Origin: Tillus elongatus
Lineage: Eukaryota; Arthropoda; Insecta; Coleoptera; Cleridae
Assembly (NCBI GenBank): GCA_964006375.1
Contig: OZ023269.1
Coordinates: 59,643,968 to 59,707,967, forward strand
Direction: 5' to 3'
Length of the DNA stretch: 64,000 nt
Shown here: positions 14,893 to 28,080 of the stretch, piece by piece
Layout: each line of letters opens with the position of its first letter
Numbering within the stretch: position 1 is the stretch's first letter
Position numbers and translations under genes: made by a program
Notes under the pieces: model-generated
Database searches by the model: none
Told to the model about the DNA's origin: nothing
Seen by the model: the letters and a program-made list of their open reading frames with translations, nothing else

Positions 14893-16078
14893 AAGGAAAT
14901 TAAAACAAAAATATGACCTGGGAAGTCTTTAAACTCACCAACATTTTTTGAAATAACATAACAATCAAAATTCAAAATTGCAGACCTGGATTAAGTCTAT
15001 CAACTGAACCAAAACTAGTTCGACCAAATAACACGCCAAAATTCAAAATTTAAAGCAAATGACAAGCATGAAAGAAGAGTATAGGCAAATTCAAAACCGA
15101 GGTAGATAACGTTAGTAATCAGCCAAGCGTGGGGAAGGATCGTACAACAAACAAGCATTAGAATTGCCCGTAAAAAAATGCAATCGAAAACAAACGAAGT
15201 AGTGGGGACAAGTTTAAACCCAAGATAAGAGGACCAGAGCTGCCAACAAATGAGGAAAAAGAAAGAAAAATATATGAAGAAAACAGATATCAATGGCCAA
15301 TTATGTAAAATTCGTTGAAATTATGGAACATTTAGTAGGATAGACAACTAAATAAGGACGTCTGAATCAAGGAGTAATGGGAAAAGTCAAAAATATATAT
15401 GTACGAACAGTGAAATGAATTTAATAGATGGAGAAGCTAACCAGTGAATATGTAAACCCATAGAGGGCATATTGAGATAATGAAAATAGATATAGATGAT
15501 TATGTGCACAGTAGTTGCAAGAAAATATAGATATTAAAGCAGAAAAGAAGCGAAATGCGGTAAACAATTAAAAATAAGCGGAATTATAGGGGATTGAGAT
15601 GAAAAGTCCAGTAATAGGAGCATATATCGACTGATAAATAGTAGTTTCAGACTAATAATAAAAATAAAAAAGTTGGTTACCAGAATAATCAAGCGAATGA
15701 TAAAGAAAAAGACCTATTATCTAATGAAACGTAGGGTAACTCGAAATGGCAGCTATAATAAAAAAAAAGGTTTAAATATTGGGGTGATTACGAACATGTA
15801 ATAAAAATTGTTTAAATGTATGCATACAAACACACGATATTGGAAATTAAAATTACTCGGTAATGAATAAAGGCAAGTACGAAGCCCTAAATTATAAAAG
15901 CAAACAGGGGCGAAAAATAAATATATGTATAACTATGAATCCAAAATTCTGAAAATGACCAAAGAATTGTCAAAATTTTTTGAAACTAATTTGTTTGTAA
16001 CGTAAAGCGAGAATAAAAAATTTTTCTAGCTTCAGAAGGCAAGCCTCTAAAGCAGTGAAAATTTGTTATTGGGGAATT
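14893..16078 (+). other. 3' non-coding region of gypsy copy 1
   Basis: The 1.19 kb between pol and the 3' LTR have no ORF of interest. The last bases TTATTGGGGAATT directly before the LTR are the likely polypurine-tract position; copy 2 has TTATTGGGGATT at the same place. Homologous sequence lies in copy 2 at about 58200-59209, but copy 2 also has extra sequence. Confidence 0.7.
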
Positions 16079-17950
16079 TGATATGGTTTCTATAAGGGGT
16101 TACATATACATATATATACACAACCCATACAAAACCTAAACAAACAACAACAAAAAACCTACTCTTGGATGTATAATGTCTAGGCGGTGAATGATTGAAG
16201 TCCATGAACTGCTAGTCTGTTTGTGAAATTTTATAGGCATTTTAGAAGACCTGATATAAAAATTTAAATCTCAGGATTGATTCCCAAAACAATGACTTAT
16301 GTATGGATAAAAAAAAGGTAAGACAAGAATAAGAATTGTAAACTAGTCTATAAGAGTGAAAGGTCTAGACGAAGTGAAAGTGATATCAAAGACAGAAAGG
16401 ACTGCATAAAAATTATAAGACATAGTGCGAATAGATTAAGAAGACTCTAAAACCTTTTTTTAATTTAGTGTAAATATTGGACAATAAGAAATATGTAAGT
16501 AGTTATTAGGTAGGTTAAGATGTTCATGTTTAGTATAATTAGGAAGTTTATAGTATTAATATTTATTAGGATTAGGCTTGTCAAATTGTATAACCTAGAA
16601 ACTATGGAACAGATGATTTCATTCATTTTAAAACGTCAAAATGACAATGACAATATCTTAGATAGGTTAAGGAATTCTGTCAAAAATAGTGTATATAAAT
16701 ATAAAGTATAGAGTAAGGCATTAAAAGTTATAACAAGGTTACCCCGGAAATGAGGATACAAACAAAAAATTTTAAGACGAATTTGGAAGGCGGCGAACAA
16801 GAAATTTTTCACTTGGAGACGGTAGTCATGAGAAAAATAAACAGATTATTATGATAAAAAATTATTAGAAAGTTGGATGATTAGAAAGAAAAGGAACGAG
16901 GAAAATTGTGTTAGAAATTTGGGAACGAGAGGTTGAAGTGGAAAACTTTAAGGAAACAGATACGAGACTGGCAGATCACCTTGTAGCAGCAGAAGAACTA
17001 GTCGGCAGAAGAAGAGTTTGAGAATAAAATCGTAAGTGTGATCGTCATAATACTTACTTTCTGTGGCACAGCTACAGCATCAAAAAACGTATTATACAAA
17101 ACATTAAATTGCCATAATCTTTCAAAGCAATCATATTTCGACAATAGAGACCATCATACTATTTATCTCAGCACCGAACAGATCATGCATTGATTACACG
17201 TTAAATTTAGTAAAGTGAATAAGCTAGCGTTCTCCAGCTGGTTTGTCTTAATAGTCTATTTAGTGTAAGAGATCTATATAAGTAAATTTAAAAAAATATA
17301 TAGTAAAGCAATATACTGGCCAGTATCTTTGTAAGGGGGTTGACTTTGTTAAATAAAATAAATAAAAACTGAATATTCAGCAAATGAGCAAATTATAGAT
17401 ATCTAATAGCAATAGGCATTTGTCATCTGGTTTCAATGTTATAATAAAAGTTTCTTATTGTGCGTTAAACTTAAAATTCTTGCTTTATTTTTGTTCACAC
17501 AAGTAAATATTTGGGAAGGCCACTAATATTAAAAGGGTCAGTATCAAGAACAATAAAAAAGGGGAATTATTAATTGATAAATAAAGAAAAGGAGCAGTGC
17601 TCTAAAATTTTATATATGTAAACATTCGAAATTACAAAAAAAAAACCAAAGGGGACTTGAACCCACTTGCTTAATAAGCTCCCTGAGGTGAGAGGCAGTT
17701 CATGTATGTTATTAGTTGTTTTCTGTGTGTTAAACAGGTAAAAAAAATACATCGAGTACATCCAGGTGTAAGTTACACACACAAATACATATATTTCATA
17801 ATAACAACATTTACAACACATTTCACTAAACTTTACAGGAACATAAAACTAAAAAGCTAAGATACCTAAAATATAACAAAAAAACTAAATATATATCAAT
17901 TCTATATATTAAATTAAATTTAAAATCCATAGCTTATTACAAAACTATAT

Positions 17951-17952
<2 letters not shown>
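16079..17952 (+). repeat. 3' LTR of gypsy copy 1
   Basis: It starts TGATATGG and ends CTATATCA and is 1874 bp long. It matches 7542-9502 with roughly a dozen base differences (for example GTATGGATAA against GTATGTATAA, ATTAAGAAG against ATTAAAAAG). It contains TATATAAG at 17275-17282 and the antisense tRNA-B-box-like GGGGACTTGAACCC near 17651. Confidence 0.93.

Positions 17953-18033
<81 letters not shown>
17953..18033. repeat. (TA)n microsatellite abutting the 3' LTR
   Basis: About 40 TA units begin right after the LTR terminal CA. The 5' LTR is also preceded by an AT run, so the element may have landed in a TA microsatellite. Confidence 0.95.
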
Positions 18034-18035
<2 letters not shown>

Positions 18036-18694
18036 AATTATATTGAAGACATATTGTTGAAATTGAAACATATTTCCTCGAAAATATTATAAAAAAATAT
18101 ATTTTTTATTTTAGAAAATCTCTAACTTCATACCTGAGTCTCATAGGCAAGCTCAAATAGATTTAAAATTGGCTATAATTTATCGAGTTGTGAGTGTACA
18201 ACCAGTACAGGGACCTGACATACATACCTGAATTCAAGAAGAGTGAATTCACTTATTCACAAAGGAATGCCAGCAATGTCATTGGGTGTCCAAAATGAAA
18301 AAGATAGAATAGTACATTTCAATCTGTAAAACTGTTTTGTAAAAGAAAACTCTTATTACATGATCGTAATTTTAGATTCAAATTACTCTACTATATTGAT
18401 CTGTCTAAACTAGATTTTATGACGTCATTGATGACAAGCTAGTAAATAACATCAGATCACAACTGTGAGGTAATAATACTTTTCGTCTGAAAAATAGTTT
18501 AACAGATTACAATTTACATTAGTTTTCACTTTCTAGTCACCAAATAATATTTTTCTATATGTCAACTTGTCACATGGTCTTTGATATGACCTAGCTACAA
18601 TTAAAAGCTAATAAAAAACTAACAAAGAAGAAATAACCTGACAAGGCAAATACGAAGGTCGAAGTGGATCCCGCGGTTAAGTTATTATTGTTAA
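18034..18694. other. Non-coding stretch between gypsy copy 1 and the hAT-like element
   Basis: No gene or repeat was recognised. Confidence 0.4.
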
Positions 18695-18702
18695 TTGTCA
18701 CG

Positions 18703-20131
18703 CAATGTTGTTCTTGCTATTACAGTTGTAATAGATCTATTACTAAAAATACATTCTATTACGTTATTACGCCTTTTGAAAAATTATGGAAAATCTATTA
18801 CTATTTAACCTTCTCTGATTTTTACCTGCAGCGCCCTCTTAAATTGAGAGGTTCTACTTTTAAGCATTGTTTCCTGTCTTGTCATCCAGGTTCTGTGCCT
18901 GGACCGATAGAAATATTTGCAATCTCTTCACCAATCAAACGTATGCGCTGGCAGTGGCAGACTTGCGCAAAGCGAAATTTCGTGTGTGCAGTCCTGTTAC
19001 CTGATAGTTTAAACCGCGCGAGATCGAAGAATGTGCAAAAAAGAACAGTTAAAACAATTTCGCAATCCGCAACATTTTTATGTTTATGTGCAATATAAAA
19101 CAAGCAACCATCCGACAGTTCCGGGATCGTGCTTAGCTGAGAGAATTTTTTGTCAGCTAGATTCGATCAAAACAAAATTAAGAAACCGATTAAATGTGGA
19201 GACATGTAGTTCTTTGATTTTCACCAAACAGTTATTAAATTAAAGCAACTGTTAGAGTTTTGAACCCAGTGATACTTTGTTAAATTGTTATATCAATGAA
19301 GATTCAGATCTGTCTAGTCAGGAGGATCTAACGTTTTAATAAAAATAAAAACTGATGAATGACTGATTTAAATTATTTCTGATCTTTTGTTACCTCAACT
19401 TGATGAATCATGATAATTTATTTTTGTTTTTTATATGTTATATATATATAAGACTGCTGTGTTTTTCTTTTTTGATTTGTTCTTGATTTTCTTTCAAACT
19501 GATTACATTAACCATTTGAAATGAGTAGACATACTTTTAATGAAAAGGCTCTTGTTTTTCTTTTGACTGTATGTTTGAAAAACGTTTTGTTTTTTTTACT
19601 TTATATTCGAATAAAGAATGCTCTATTTTTCAGTCAAGTTTTTCATGTTTACCAAAATTTGAGTGGTCCCGTTATTTTTACTCAAGAAATGCACCGGTTA
19701 TATAAAGGAGGTCATACAGTTCTCAGTTCTCCCTATCATCGATAAAACTGGAAACTGTCATATTTCTGACATTTAGATTGACAATGATCTTCTTATTCTT
19801 TGATTATGATAGTTCGTGGTCTAAATGTAGATGGCATTTACTCCAAATGTCATTTATTCCTTGTTCTGAGTCCGAGTTCTGTGACTCCATACGTCAACCA
19901 GTGCCGTGTCGTGCTGATGGAGTATATGACATAACTTACCGTTCTTTTTTGTTTCGAGTTCCGAACCTACAACATTTTTCATAATACAAGGATTTTTTGC
20001 TAGTCTTAATCAACTTCATTAATTTTCTCTTACTATTACGTTTTTATTACTTTCAATCCAGAATCTATTACCTTCTATTACGCTTTCGCAAAATTTCTAT
20101 TACCAAATAATTTTTTGACGGAACAACACTG
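18703..20131. mobile_element. Non-autonomous hAT-like DNA transposon (1429 bp)
   Basis: Perfect 8-bp target duplications TTGTCACG lie at 18695-18702 and 20132-20139. The termini are CAATGTTGTTC on the left and CAGTGTTGTTCC on the right (reverse complement), followed inside by inverted GTAATAG-rich subterminal sequence on both sides. An 8-bp duplication and a CA(G/A)TGTTG terminus fit the hAT superfamily. The small ORFs inside (for example 18664-19098 and 19521-19745) show no transposase motif, so the copy is non-autonomous. Confidence 0.85.
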
Positions 20132-20139
20132 TTGTCACG

Positions 20140-20537
20140 TCTCACGTCACTTTTGTCTCTGGGTTGTGCTGTTACCTTCTGGAAGTGAATATTGCTTAGG
20201 TAAGTGAGTTCACAATTTAATATTATTCAGCTATATTTATTCACTGTTCCATTGACGTTTAATATATCATTTATATATAGCGTATCAGTATCTAACTAAA
20301 AAACAGAAAAGTGTACTAGGTAGAACACATACACTATACTTATCACTGGTATTTTTTTTAAGTAGGCTTCAAACAATTATTGTTTAGAATAATTATCACT
20401 TTTTAGAGCAAGGAGCATTTCAGTCAACCAGAATATCAGAGGAAGTGCATAAAAAAAATGATATAATACTACCTTAAGTAGAAAGTCAATAGACCTGAAA
20501 TTATATATGGCAATAACACACAGAACTTAGTCAAAAG
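20140..20537. other. Non-coding stretch before the foldback-like element
   Basis: No gene was recognised. Homology between the ends of the foldback family seems to begin near 20533. Confidence 0.4.
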
Positions 20538-20639
20538 TGGGGAAAAGTAATTTGCTGACCAAAGTTACTTATTTTAGCTGACCGACTACTTATATAGACT
20601 AAAGTTTTTCATGAAACTCTACATCTTGGATGCCACCTA

Positions 20640-23600
20640 CCAGCCGCATCTGCTACCAGAAAAGTATAGGAAAACACCCCCATTCAGGGGTAGTTTACTC
20701 TTGAGGTTTTTTCATTTTTTAGTGCGACCAGAAAAAGTATGAATGCGACCAAGCTATAAATTTACACATAATCATTGCTGGTGACTGTCTTTCCGCTACC
20801 AAAGTTTCACAAAAAAATATTTATATTTAAGGGTAGTTTACTCTTGAGGTTTTTTCGTTTTTAGTGCGACCAGAGAAAATGTGAATGCGACCAAGCTATA
20901 AATTTACACAGAATCACTGCTGGTAACTGTCTTTCTGCTACCAAAGTTTCACAAAAAAATATTCATATTTAAGGGTTGTTTACTCTTGAGATTTTTTCGT
21001 TTTTTAGTGTGACAAGAGAAAATGTGAATGCGACCAAGCTATAAATTTACACAGAATCATTGCTGGCAACTGTATTTCTGCTACCAAAGTTTCACAAAAA
21101 AATATTCATATTTAAGGGTAGTTTACTCTTGAGGTTTTTTCGTTTTTTAGTGCGACCAGAGAAAGTGTGAATGCTACCAAGCTATAAATTTACACAGAAT
21201 CATTGCTGGCAACTGTCTTTCTGCTACCAAAGTTTCACAAAAAAATATTCATATTTAAGGGTTGTTTACTCTTAAGGTTTTTTCGTTTTTTAGTGCGACC
21301 AGAGAAAGTGTGAATGGGACCAAGCTATAAATTTACACAGAATCATTGCTGGCAACTGTATTTCTGCTACCAAAGTTTCACAAAAAAATATTCATATTTA
21401 GGGGTTGTTTACTCTTGAGGTTTTTTTGTTTTTAAGTGCGACCAGAGAAAATGTGAATGCGACCAAGCTATAAATTTACACAGAATCACTGTTGGCAACT
21501 GTCTTTCTGCTACCAAAGTTTCACAAAAAAATATTCATATTTAAGGGTTGTTTACTCTTGAGGTTTTTTCGTTTTTTGGTGCGACCAGAGAAAGTGTAAA
21601 TGCGACCAAGCAAAAAATTTACACAGAATCATTGCTGGTAACTGTATTTCTGCTACCAAAGTTTCAAAAAAAAATCTTTATATTTAAGGGTTGTTTACTC
21701 TTGAGGTTTTTTCGTTTTTTAGTGCGACCAGGGAAAGTGTGAATGCGACCAAGCTATAAATTTACACAGAATTATTGCTGGCAACTGTATTTCTGCTACC
21801 AAAGTTTCACAAAAAAATATTCATATTTAGGGGTTGTTTACTCTTGAGGTTTTTTTGTTTTTAAGTGCGACCAGAGAAAATGTGAATGCGACCAAGCTAT
21901 AAATTTACACAGAATCACTGTTGGCAACTGTCTTTCTGCTACCAAAGTTTCAAAAAAAAATATTCATATTTAAGGGTTGTTTACTCTTGAGGTTTTTTCG
22001 TTTATTAGTGCCACCAGAGAAAGTGTGAATGCGACCAAGCTATAGATTTACAAAGAATCACTGTTGGCAACTGTATTTCTGCTACCAAAGTTTCACAAAA
22101 AAATATTCATATTTAAGGGTTGTTTACTCTTGAGGTTTTTTCGTTTTTTGGTGCGACCAGAGAAAGTGTAAATGCGACCAAGCTATAAATTTACACAGAA
22201 TCACTGTTGGCTACTGTCTTTCTGCTACCAAAGTTTCACAAAAAAATCTTCATATTTAAGGGTTGTTTACTCTTGAGGTTTTTCCGTTTTTTAGTGCGAC
22301 CAGGGAAAGTGTGAATGCGACCAAGCTATAAATTTACACAGAATTATTGCTGGCAACTGTATTTTTGCTACCAAAGTTTCACAAAAAAATATTCATATTT
22401 AAGGGTTGTTTACTCTTGAGGTTTTTTCGTTTTTTAGTGCGACCAGAGAAAATGTGAATGCGACCAAGCTATAAATTTACACAGAATCACTGTTGGAAAC
22501 TGTCTTTCTGCTACCAAAGTTTCACAAAAAAATATTCATATTTAAGGGTTGTTTACTCTTGAGTTTTTTTGTTTTTTAATGCGACCAGAGAAAATGTGAA
22601 TGCGACCAAGCTATAAATTTACACAGAATCACTGTTGGCAACTGTCTTTCTGCTGCCAAAGTTTCACAAAAAAATATTCATATTTAAGGGTTGTTTACTC
22701 TTGAGGTTTTTTCGTTTTTTAGTGCGACCAGAGAAAGTGTGAATGCGACCAAGCTATAAATTTATACAGAATCACTGTTGGCAACTGTCTTTCTGCTACC
22801 AAAGTTTCACAAAAAAATATTCATATTTAAGGGTTGTTTACTCTTGAGGTTTTTTCGTTTATTAGTGCCACCAGAGAAAGTGTGAATGCGACCAAGCTAT
22901 AGATTTACACAGAATCACTGTTGGCAACTGTCTTTCTGCTACCAAAGTTTCACAAAAAAATCTTCTTATTTAAGGGTTGTTTACTCTTGAGGTTTTTTCG
23001 TTTTTTGGTGCGACCAGAGAAAATGTAAATGCGACCAAGCAAAAAATTTACACAGAATCATTGCTGGCAACTGTATTTCTGCTACCAAAGTTTCACAAAA
23101 AAATCTTCATATTTAAGGGTTGTTTACTCTTGAGGTTTTTCCGTTTTTTAGTGCGACCAGGGAGTGTGAATGCGACCAAGCTATAAATTTACACAGAATT
23201 ATTGCTGGCAACTGTATTTCTGCTACCAAAGTTTCACAAAAAAATATTCATATTTAAGGGTTGTTTACTCTTGAGGTTTTTTCGTTTTTTAGTGCGACCA
23301 GAGAAAGTGTGATTGCCACCAAGCTATAAATTTACACAGAATCATTGCTGGCAACTGTATTTCTGCTACCAAAGTTTCACAAAAAAATATTCATATTTAA
23401 GGGTTGTTTACTCTTGAGGTTTTTTCGTTTTTTAGTGCGACCAGAGAAAATGTGAAAGCGACCAAGCTATAAATTTACACAGAATCACTGATGGCAACTG
23501 TCTTTCTGCTACCAAAGTTTCACAAAAAAATATTCATATTTAAGGGTTGTTTACTCTTGAGGTTTTTTTGTTTTTTAATGGGACCAGAGAAAATGTGAAT

Positions 23601-25320
23601 GCGACCAAGCTATAAATTCACACAGAATCACTGTTGGCAACTGTCTTTCTGCTGCCAAAGTTTTACAAAAAAATATTCATATTTAAGGGTTGTTTACTCT
23701 TGAGGTTTTTTCGTTTTTTAGTGCGACCAGAGAAAGTGTGAATGCCACCAAGCTATAAATTTACACAGAATCATTGCTGGCAACTCTATTTCTGCTACCA
23801 AAGTTTCACAAAAAAATATTCATATTTAAGGGTTGTTTACTCTTGAGGTTTTTTCGTTTTTTAGTGCGACCAGAGAAAATGTGAATGCGACCAAGCTATA
23901 AATTTACACAGAATCACTGTTGGCTACTGTCTTTCTGCTACCAAAGTTTCACAAAAAATATTCATATTTAAGGGTTGTTTACTCTTGAGGTTTTTTCGTT
24001 TTTTAGTGCGACCAGAGAAAGTGTGAATGCGACCAAGCCATAAATTTACACAGAATCACTGTTGGCAACTGTCTTTCTGCTACCAAAGTTTTACAAAAAA
24101 ATATTCATATTTAAGGGTTGTTTACTCTTGAGGTTTTTTCGTTTTTTAGTGCGACCAGAGAAAGTGTGAATGCGACCAAGCCATAAATTTACACAGAATC
24201 ACTGTTGGCAACTGTGTTTCTCTTACCAAAGTTTTACAAAAAAATATTCATATTTAAGGGTTGTCTACTCTTGAGGTTTTTTCGTTTTTTAGTGCGACTA
24301 GAAAAAGTGTGAATGCGACCAAGCCATAAATTTACACAGAATCACTGTTGGCAACTGTCTTTCTGCTACCAAAGTTTTACAAAAAAATATTCATATTTAA
24401 GGGTTGTTTACTCTTGAGGTTTTTTCGTTTTTTAGTGCGACCAGAGAAAGTCTGAATGCGACCAAGCTCTAAATTTACACAGAATCACTGCTGGTAATTG
24501 TCTTTCTGCTACCAAAGTTTCACAAAAAAATATTCATATTTAAGGGTTGTTTACTCTTGAGGTTTTTTCATTTTTTAGTGCGACCAGAAAAAGTATGAAT
24601 GCGACCAAGCTATAAATTTACACAGAATCACTGCTGGTAACACTCTTCTTGCTACCAGGGTTTCACAAAAAAATATTCACATTTAAGGGTAGTTTACTCT
24701 TGAGCTTTTTTCATTTTTTAGTGCGACCAGAGAAAGTATAAATGCGACCAAGCTATAAATTTACACAGAATCGCTGCTGGTAACTGTCTTTCCGCTACCA
24801 AAGTTTCACAAAAAAATATTGATATTTAAGGGTAGTTTACTCTGGAGGTTTTTTCGTTTTTCAGTGCGACCAGATAAAGTATAAATGCGACCAAGCTATA
24901 AATTTATACATAATCATTGCTGGTAAGTGTCTTTTCGCTACTAAAGTTTAAAAAAAATATTCACATTTAAGGGTAGTTTACTCTTGAGGTTTTTTCATTT
25001 TTTAGTGCGACCAGAGAAAGTATGAATGCGTCCAAGCTATAAATTTACACAGAATCACTGCTGGTAACTGTCTTTCCGCTACCAAAGTTTCACAAAAAAA
25101 ATATTAATATTTAAGGGTAGTTTACTCTTGAGGTTTTTTCATTTTTTTAGTGCAACCAGAAAAACTATGGATGCGACCAAGCTATAAATTTACACAGAAT
25201 CACTGCCGGTAACAGTCTTCTTGCTACCAAGGTTTCACAAAAAATATTCATATTTAAGGGTAGTTTACTCTTGAGGTTTTTTAGTGCGACCAGAGAAAGT
25301 ATAAATGCGACCAAAATATA
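20640..25320 (+). repeat. ~143-bp tandem repeat array, left arm (~33 units)
   Basis: Each unit contains GTTTACTCTTGAGGTTTTTT, GTGCGACCAGAGAAA, GCGACCAAGCTATAAATTTA, CACAGAATCA and CTGCTACCAAAGTTTCAC. Spacings between the GTTTACTC landmarks are 142-143 bp (20691, 20834, 20976, 21119). Marked variants recur about 1430 bp apart (the GACCAAGCAAAAAATTT variant at 21603 and 23032), a 10-unit higher-order period. The array stops where the LINE 3' end starts. Confidence 0.95.
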
Positions 25321-25354
25321 CCAAGCTCGTCCTTTAAGAATTTTTTTTTTAATT

Positions 25355-26032
25355 TCAACAACACCACGAGGGCTTACAGCCCAAATACTGTCGTACCGTG
25401 TGTGTTGACAAGGAGGAAAGAGGCAGCTTTTTAATTCTGGACTTGAAGGTTTGGAGGTTCGGAGGAGAAGGAAAAACATGTGCCGGTAAGGAATTCCACA
25501 ACTTGGAAGTCCTCGGGACAAAGGAGCGGGCATAACAAGATGTTCTATGTCTGGTGACCTGTACAGTAAAAGAGTGCATTCGCTCTGTTCCCCTGGTAGA
25601 TCTGTTGGGGGCAGCAGGTGGGGGAACTATGGAGGAAAGCTCCTCTGAGCAGTGCCCGTGCAGATATCTATTAAAGAGAGACAGGTCACCAACGGCACGT
25701 CGGTGGGCAAGGGATGGCAGCCTTTGGGTGAGGGTAGGGTCACCGATGAGACGTATAGCTCTCTTTTGAATGAAGTGCAGGATAGCGAGTGTAGAAGCGG
25801 CAGCGGCACCCCAGATGTGGGAGCAGTATTCGAGGTTTGGCCTTATTTGTGAAGTATATAAGGTATAGAGATTAGCTGGTGAAAAGTATTTGCGAGCCCG
25901 GAAGAGGAAAACTAATTTCTTAGCAGCCGCTTCTGCAATTAATGTGACATGTTGGTGCCAATTAAGATTTCGATCCACAGAAATGCCAACAAGAGAAAAG
26001 GACTCATTACTTTGAATAACTTGGTTGTTCAT
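25355..26032 (-). pseudogene. LINE A ORF2, C-terminal part (225 codons)
   Basis: It carries the thumb and post-RT region: a VGISVDRNLNWHQHV block, IRPNLEYCSHIWGAA, then the conserved FIQKRAIRLIGD and SLAHRRAVGDLSLFNRYLHG segment and SFVPRTSKLWNSLP near the C-terminus, all typical of animal non-LTR elements. It follows the RT segment by a one-base-type frameshift at the ATGA overlap (26029-26032). Confidence 0.85.
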
Positions 26033-27411
26033 TGTGATGGGTCTAGTGCTGGTGTATCTCTTGTGAGAAAGAAAGCAAGATTAGTTTTGGTGGGGTTGAA
26101 TTTTACAAGATTTATACTTCCCGAGTCTAATATTTTTTGGAGATCCACGGAGACAGAACCCTCCATGAGTCTGCGATCCTCATCTAATTGGGCTAAAGAA
26201 ACAGGCTTAGAATATTGTATATTTGAATGGAGGGTGCTGTCGTCCGCGTAGCTGTGAACTGGGTTGGATGTGCTCGAGAGGAGGTCATTGATGTGGAGAA
26301 GAAACAAGGTAGGGGCTAAAGCTGAACCTTGAGGAACTCTTGCATTATTTGGATACAGTTTAGAGGAATGGCCATCTACAACAACAGATATGCTCCTGTT
26401 GGAGAGGAAATTTGCTGTCCACATACAGAGTTTTGGTGGTAGGCCATAGGCCGGAAGTTTATTAAGCAGCGCTGCGTGCCAGACCTGGTCGAATGCTTTG
26501 GATATGTCTAGAGCAAGAATCTGGGATTCACCGTGTTGTTCCATAGACTTGTTCCAAGATTGGGTGACAAAGGAAAGGAGGTCGGCAGTCGATCTGCGCT
26601 GACGGAATCCATACTGCCTGTCGTGGATTAGACTGTGTTTTTCAAGAAATTTTAGTAATTCGGTGTTTATATACTTTTCCATCACTTTAGATACGACTGA
26701 AAGGAGAGAAATGGGCCTGTAGTTGCTGGGAAGCGCTTTGGATCCTTTCTTGGGGATGGGTTGTACTCGAGCAGTTTTCCAGTTACTAGGGAATATGCCT
26801 TTATTATAAGATATCTGAAACAGACGAGTCAGGACAGGAGCAAGCTCTGGTGCGCATTTTTTGAGAAGAGTTGCTGGGATCTCGTCAAGGCCAGAGTCTT
26901 TCCTGGTATTAAGAGAAGAGAGCATCTTTCGTACCTTTTTAGTTTTGAAAATGATATCCGTCATTTTATGCGCGACATTGGGGACTGTTGGTGGTTGAAC
27001 ATTTGGAGGTGGGCTGAGAGTAGAATTGCCGGCGAACAACGAAGCAAAAAGTTCAGCCTTGCCCAGGGCAGTAGAAACAATTTCATCCCCTGAGGCAAGA
27101 GGTGGGAACGTGCTTTTGCAGAAATTATTCCCAATAGATTTAGCAAGAGTCCAGAACGGTTTGCCGCCGCTGGAGCTTAAGAGGACTTTGTTTTTGATGT
27201 GGTTATTAAACGAGTTTTTTGCCATAGAAAGAATGCGGACATAGCGGTTTCTTGCGTCGTTAAATGGTTGACGATTTTCTTGACTGGGATTGTGTAGAAG
27301 CGTTTTGTGAGCTTTGACCTTTTCAAGTCTGGCCTTGTCACAGGATTTAGAGAACCAGGGCTTTTGAGTGGCTGCAGAGGTTTTCTGTGTATGTGGGATA
27401 AATAATTCCAT
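26029..27411 (-). pseudogene. LINE A ORF2, reverse transcriptase part (460 codons)
   Basis: Reverse transcriptase for target-primed reverse transcription. The blocks in order are: SGLDEIPATLLKK, NWKTARVQPIPKKG, NYRPISLLSVVSKVMEK, YGFRQRRSTADLL, ALDISKAFDQVWH, RVPQGSALAPTLF and the catalytic SYADDST. It lies in the same frame as the endonuclease part, separated only by the TAA at 27427-27429. Confidence 0.9.
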
Positions 27412-27426
27412 GCCAGCTTGGATAAT

Positions 27427-28080
27427 TTATGTGACGTTTTGTGAGATATCAGAGGGGTCAGGATGAGAGAAGCAGACAGACGCCCATGGAAATGAGGAAA
27501 AGTAATCCCGCATTTCGTCCCAGTTTGCGGAGTTGTAGTGCCAAACGATATGTGGGTGTGATGACTGTGTGACCTCGGGTTGCATTGCGTAGGAAGCAGT
27601 AACCATGCCGTGGTCTGAGCGACCAAGGGGGGCGGTGACTGATATCTTATAGCATTCAGGTTGTGTAGTAAGAAGGAGATCCAAGGGATTTGAGCTGTGT
27701 GTTGGGATACGAGGAAAGTAAGTTGGTTGCTGAACCATATTGGGTAAAGAATTGCTGACTGCAAAGGCCTCCGCTGCTCTCCCTTGTGAATCGGTTTTTG
27801 AAGATCCTAGCCATTCCTTATTATGGACATTGAAGTCACCAAGAATAGTGACCTCGGAGGAAGGATATTCAGAAATGAGATAGTCGTTTTTTTCAGAAAG
27901 GTAGTCAAAGAGCTGGACAAAGTTGTTGTCAGAAGGTGACCGGTAAATGCAACAGATGAATTTAGTTGCAGCCCTGAGAGAAAGTTTTATCCATAGTATG
28001 TCTTTTCTTCCAGCTTCTAAATTGGGGAGTCTGGTGCAGGGTAGATTGCTACGGACGTATGCGCACACGCCTCCATGCAA
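27427..28080 (-). pseudogene. LINE A ORF2, AP-endonuclease part
   Basis: It nicks target DNA in an intact element. Visible endonuclease motifs are VTILGDFNVHN and GRSDHGMV. The beginning of the domain (FLNICGLNSNL near 28230, with a TETQIS-like piece near 28150) lies upstream in two different frames, showing a frameshift near 28160-28175. The frame ends at TAA 27427-27429, directly before the RT part. Confidence 0.85.

Noticed and set aside
14893..16078. Possible env gene between integrase and 3' LTR
   Set aside because: No open frame with signal peptide or membrane segment; the region is non-coding in both gypsy copies.
18664..19098. 144-codon ORF inside the hAT-like element
   Set aside because: No transposase motif (no hAT dimerisation or RNase H-like block); it starts outside the element at a non-ATG codon.
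21548..21742. ORF repeated at 22977 in the tandem array
   Set aside because: It is a reading through repeat units; the recurrence shows the higher-order period, not a gene.
20640..25320. CRISPR-like array of regular repeats
   Set aside because: The whole unit is repeated with no unique spacers and the context is eukaryotic; it is a tandem repeat.
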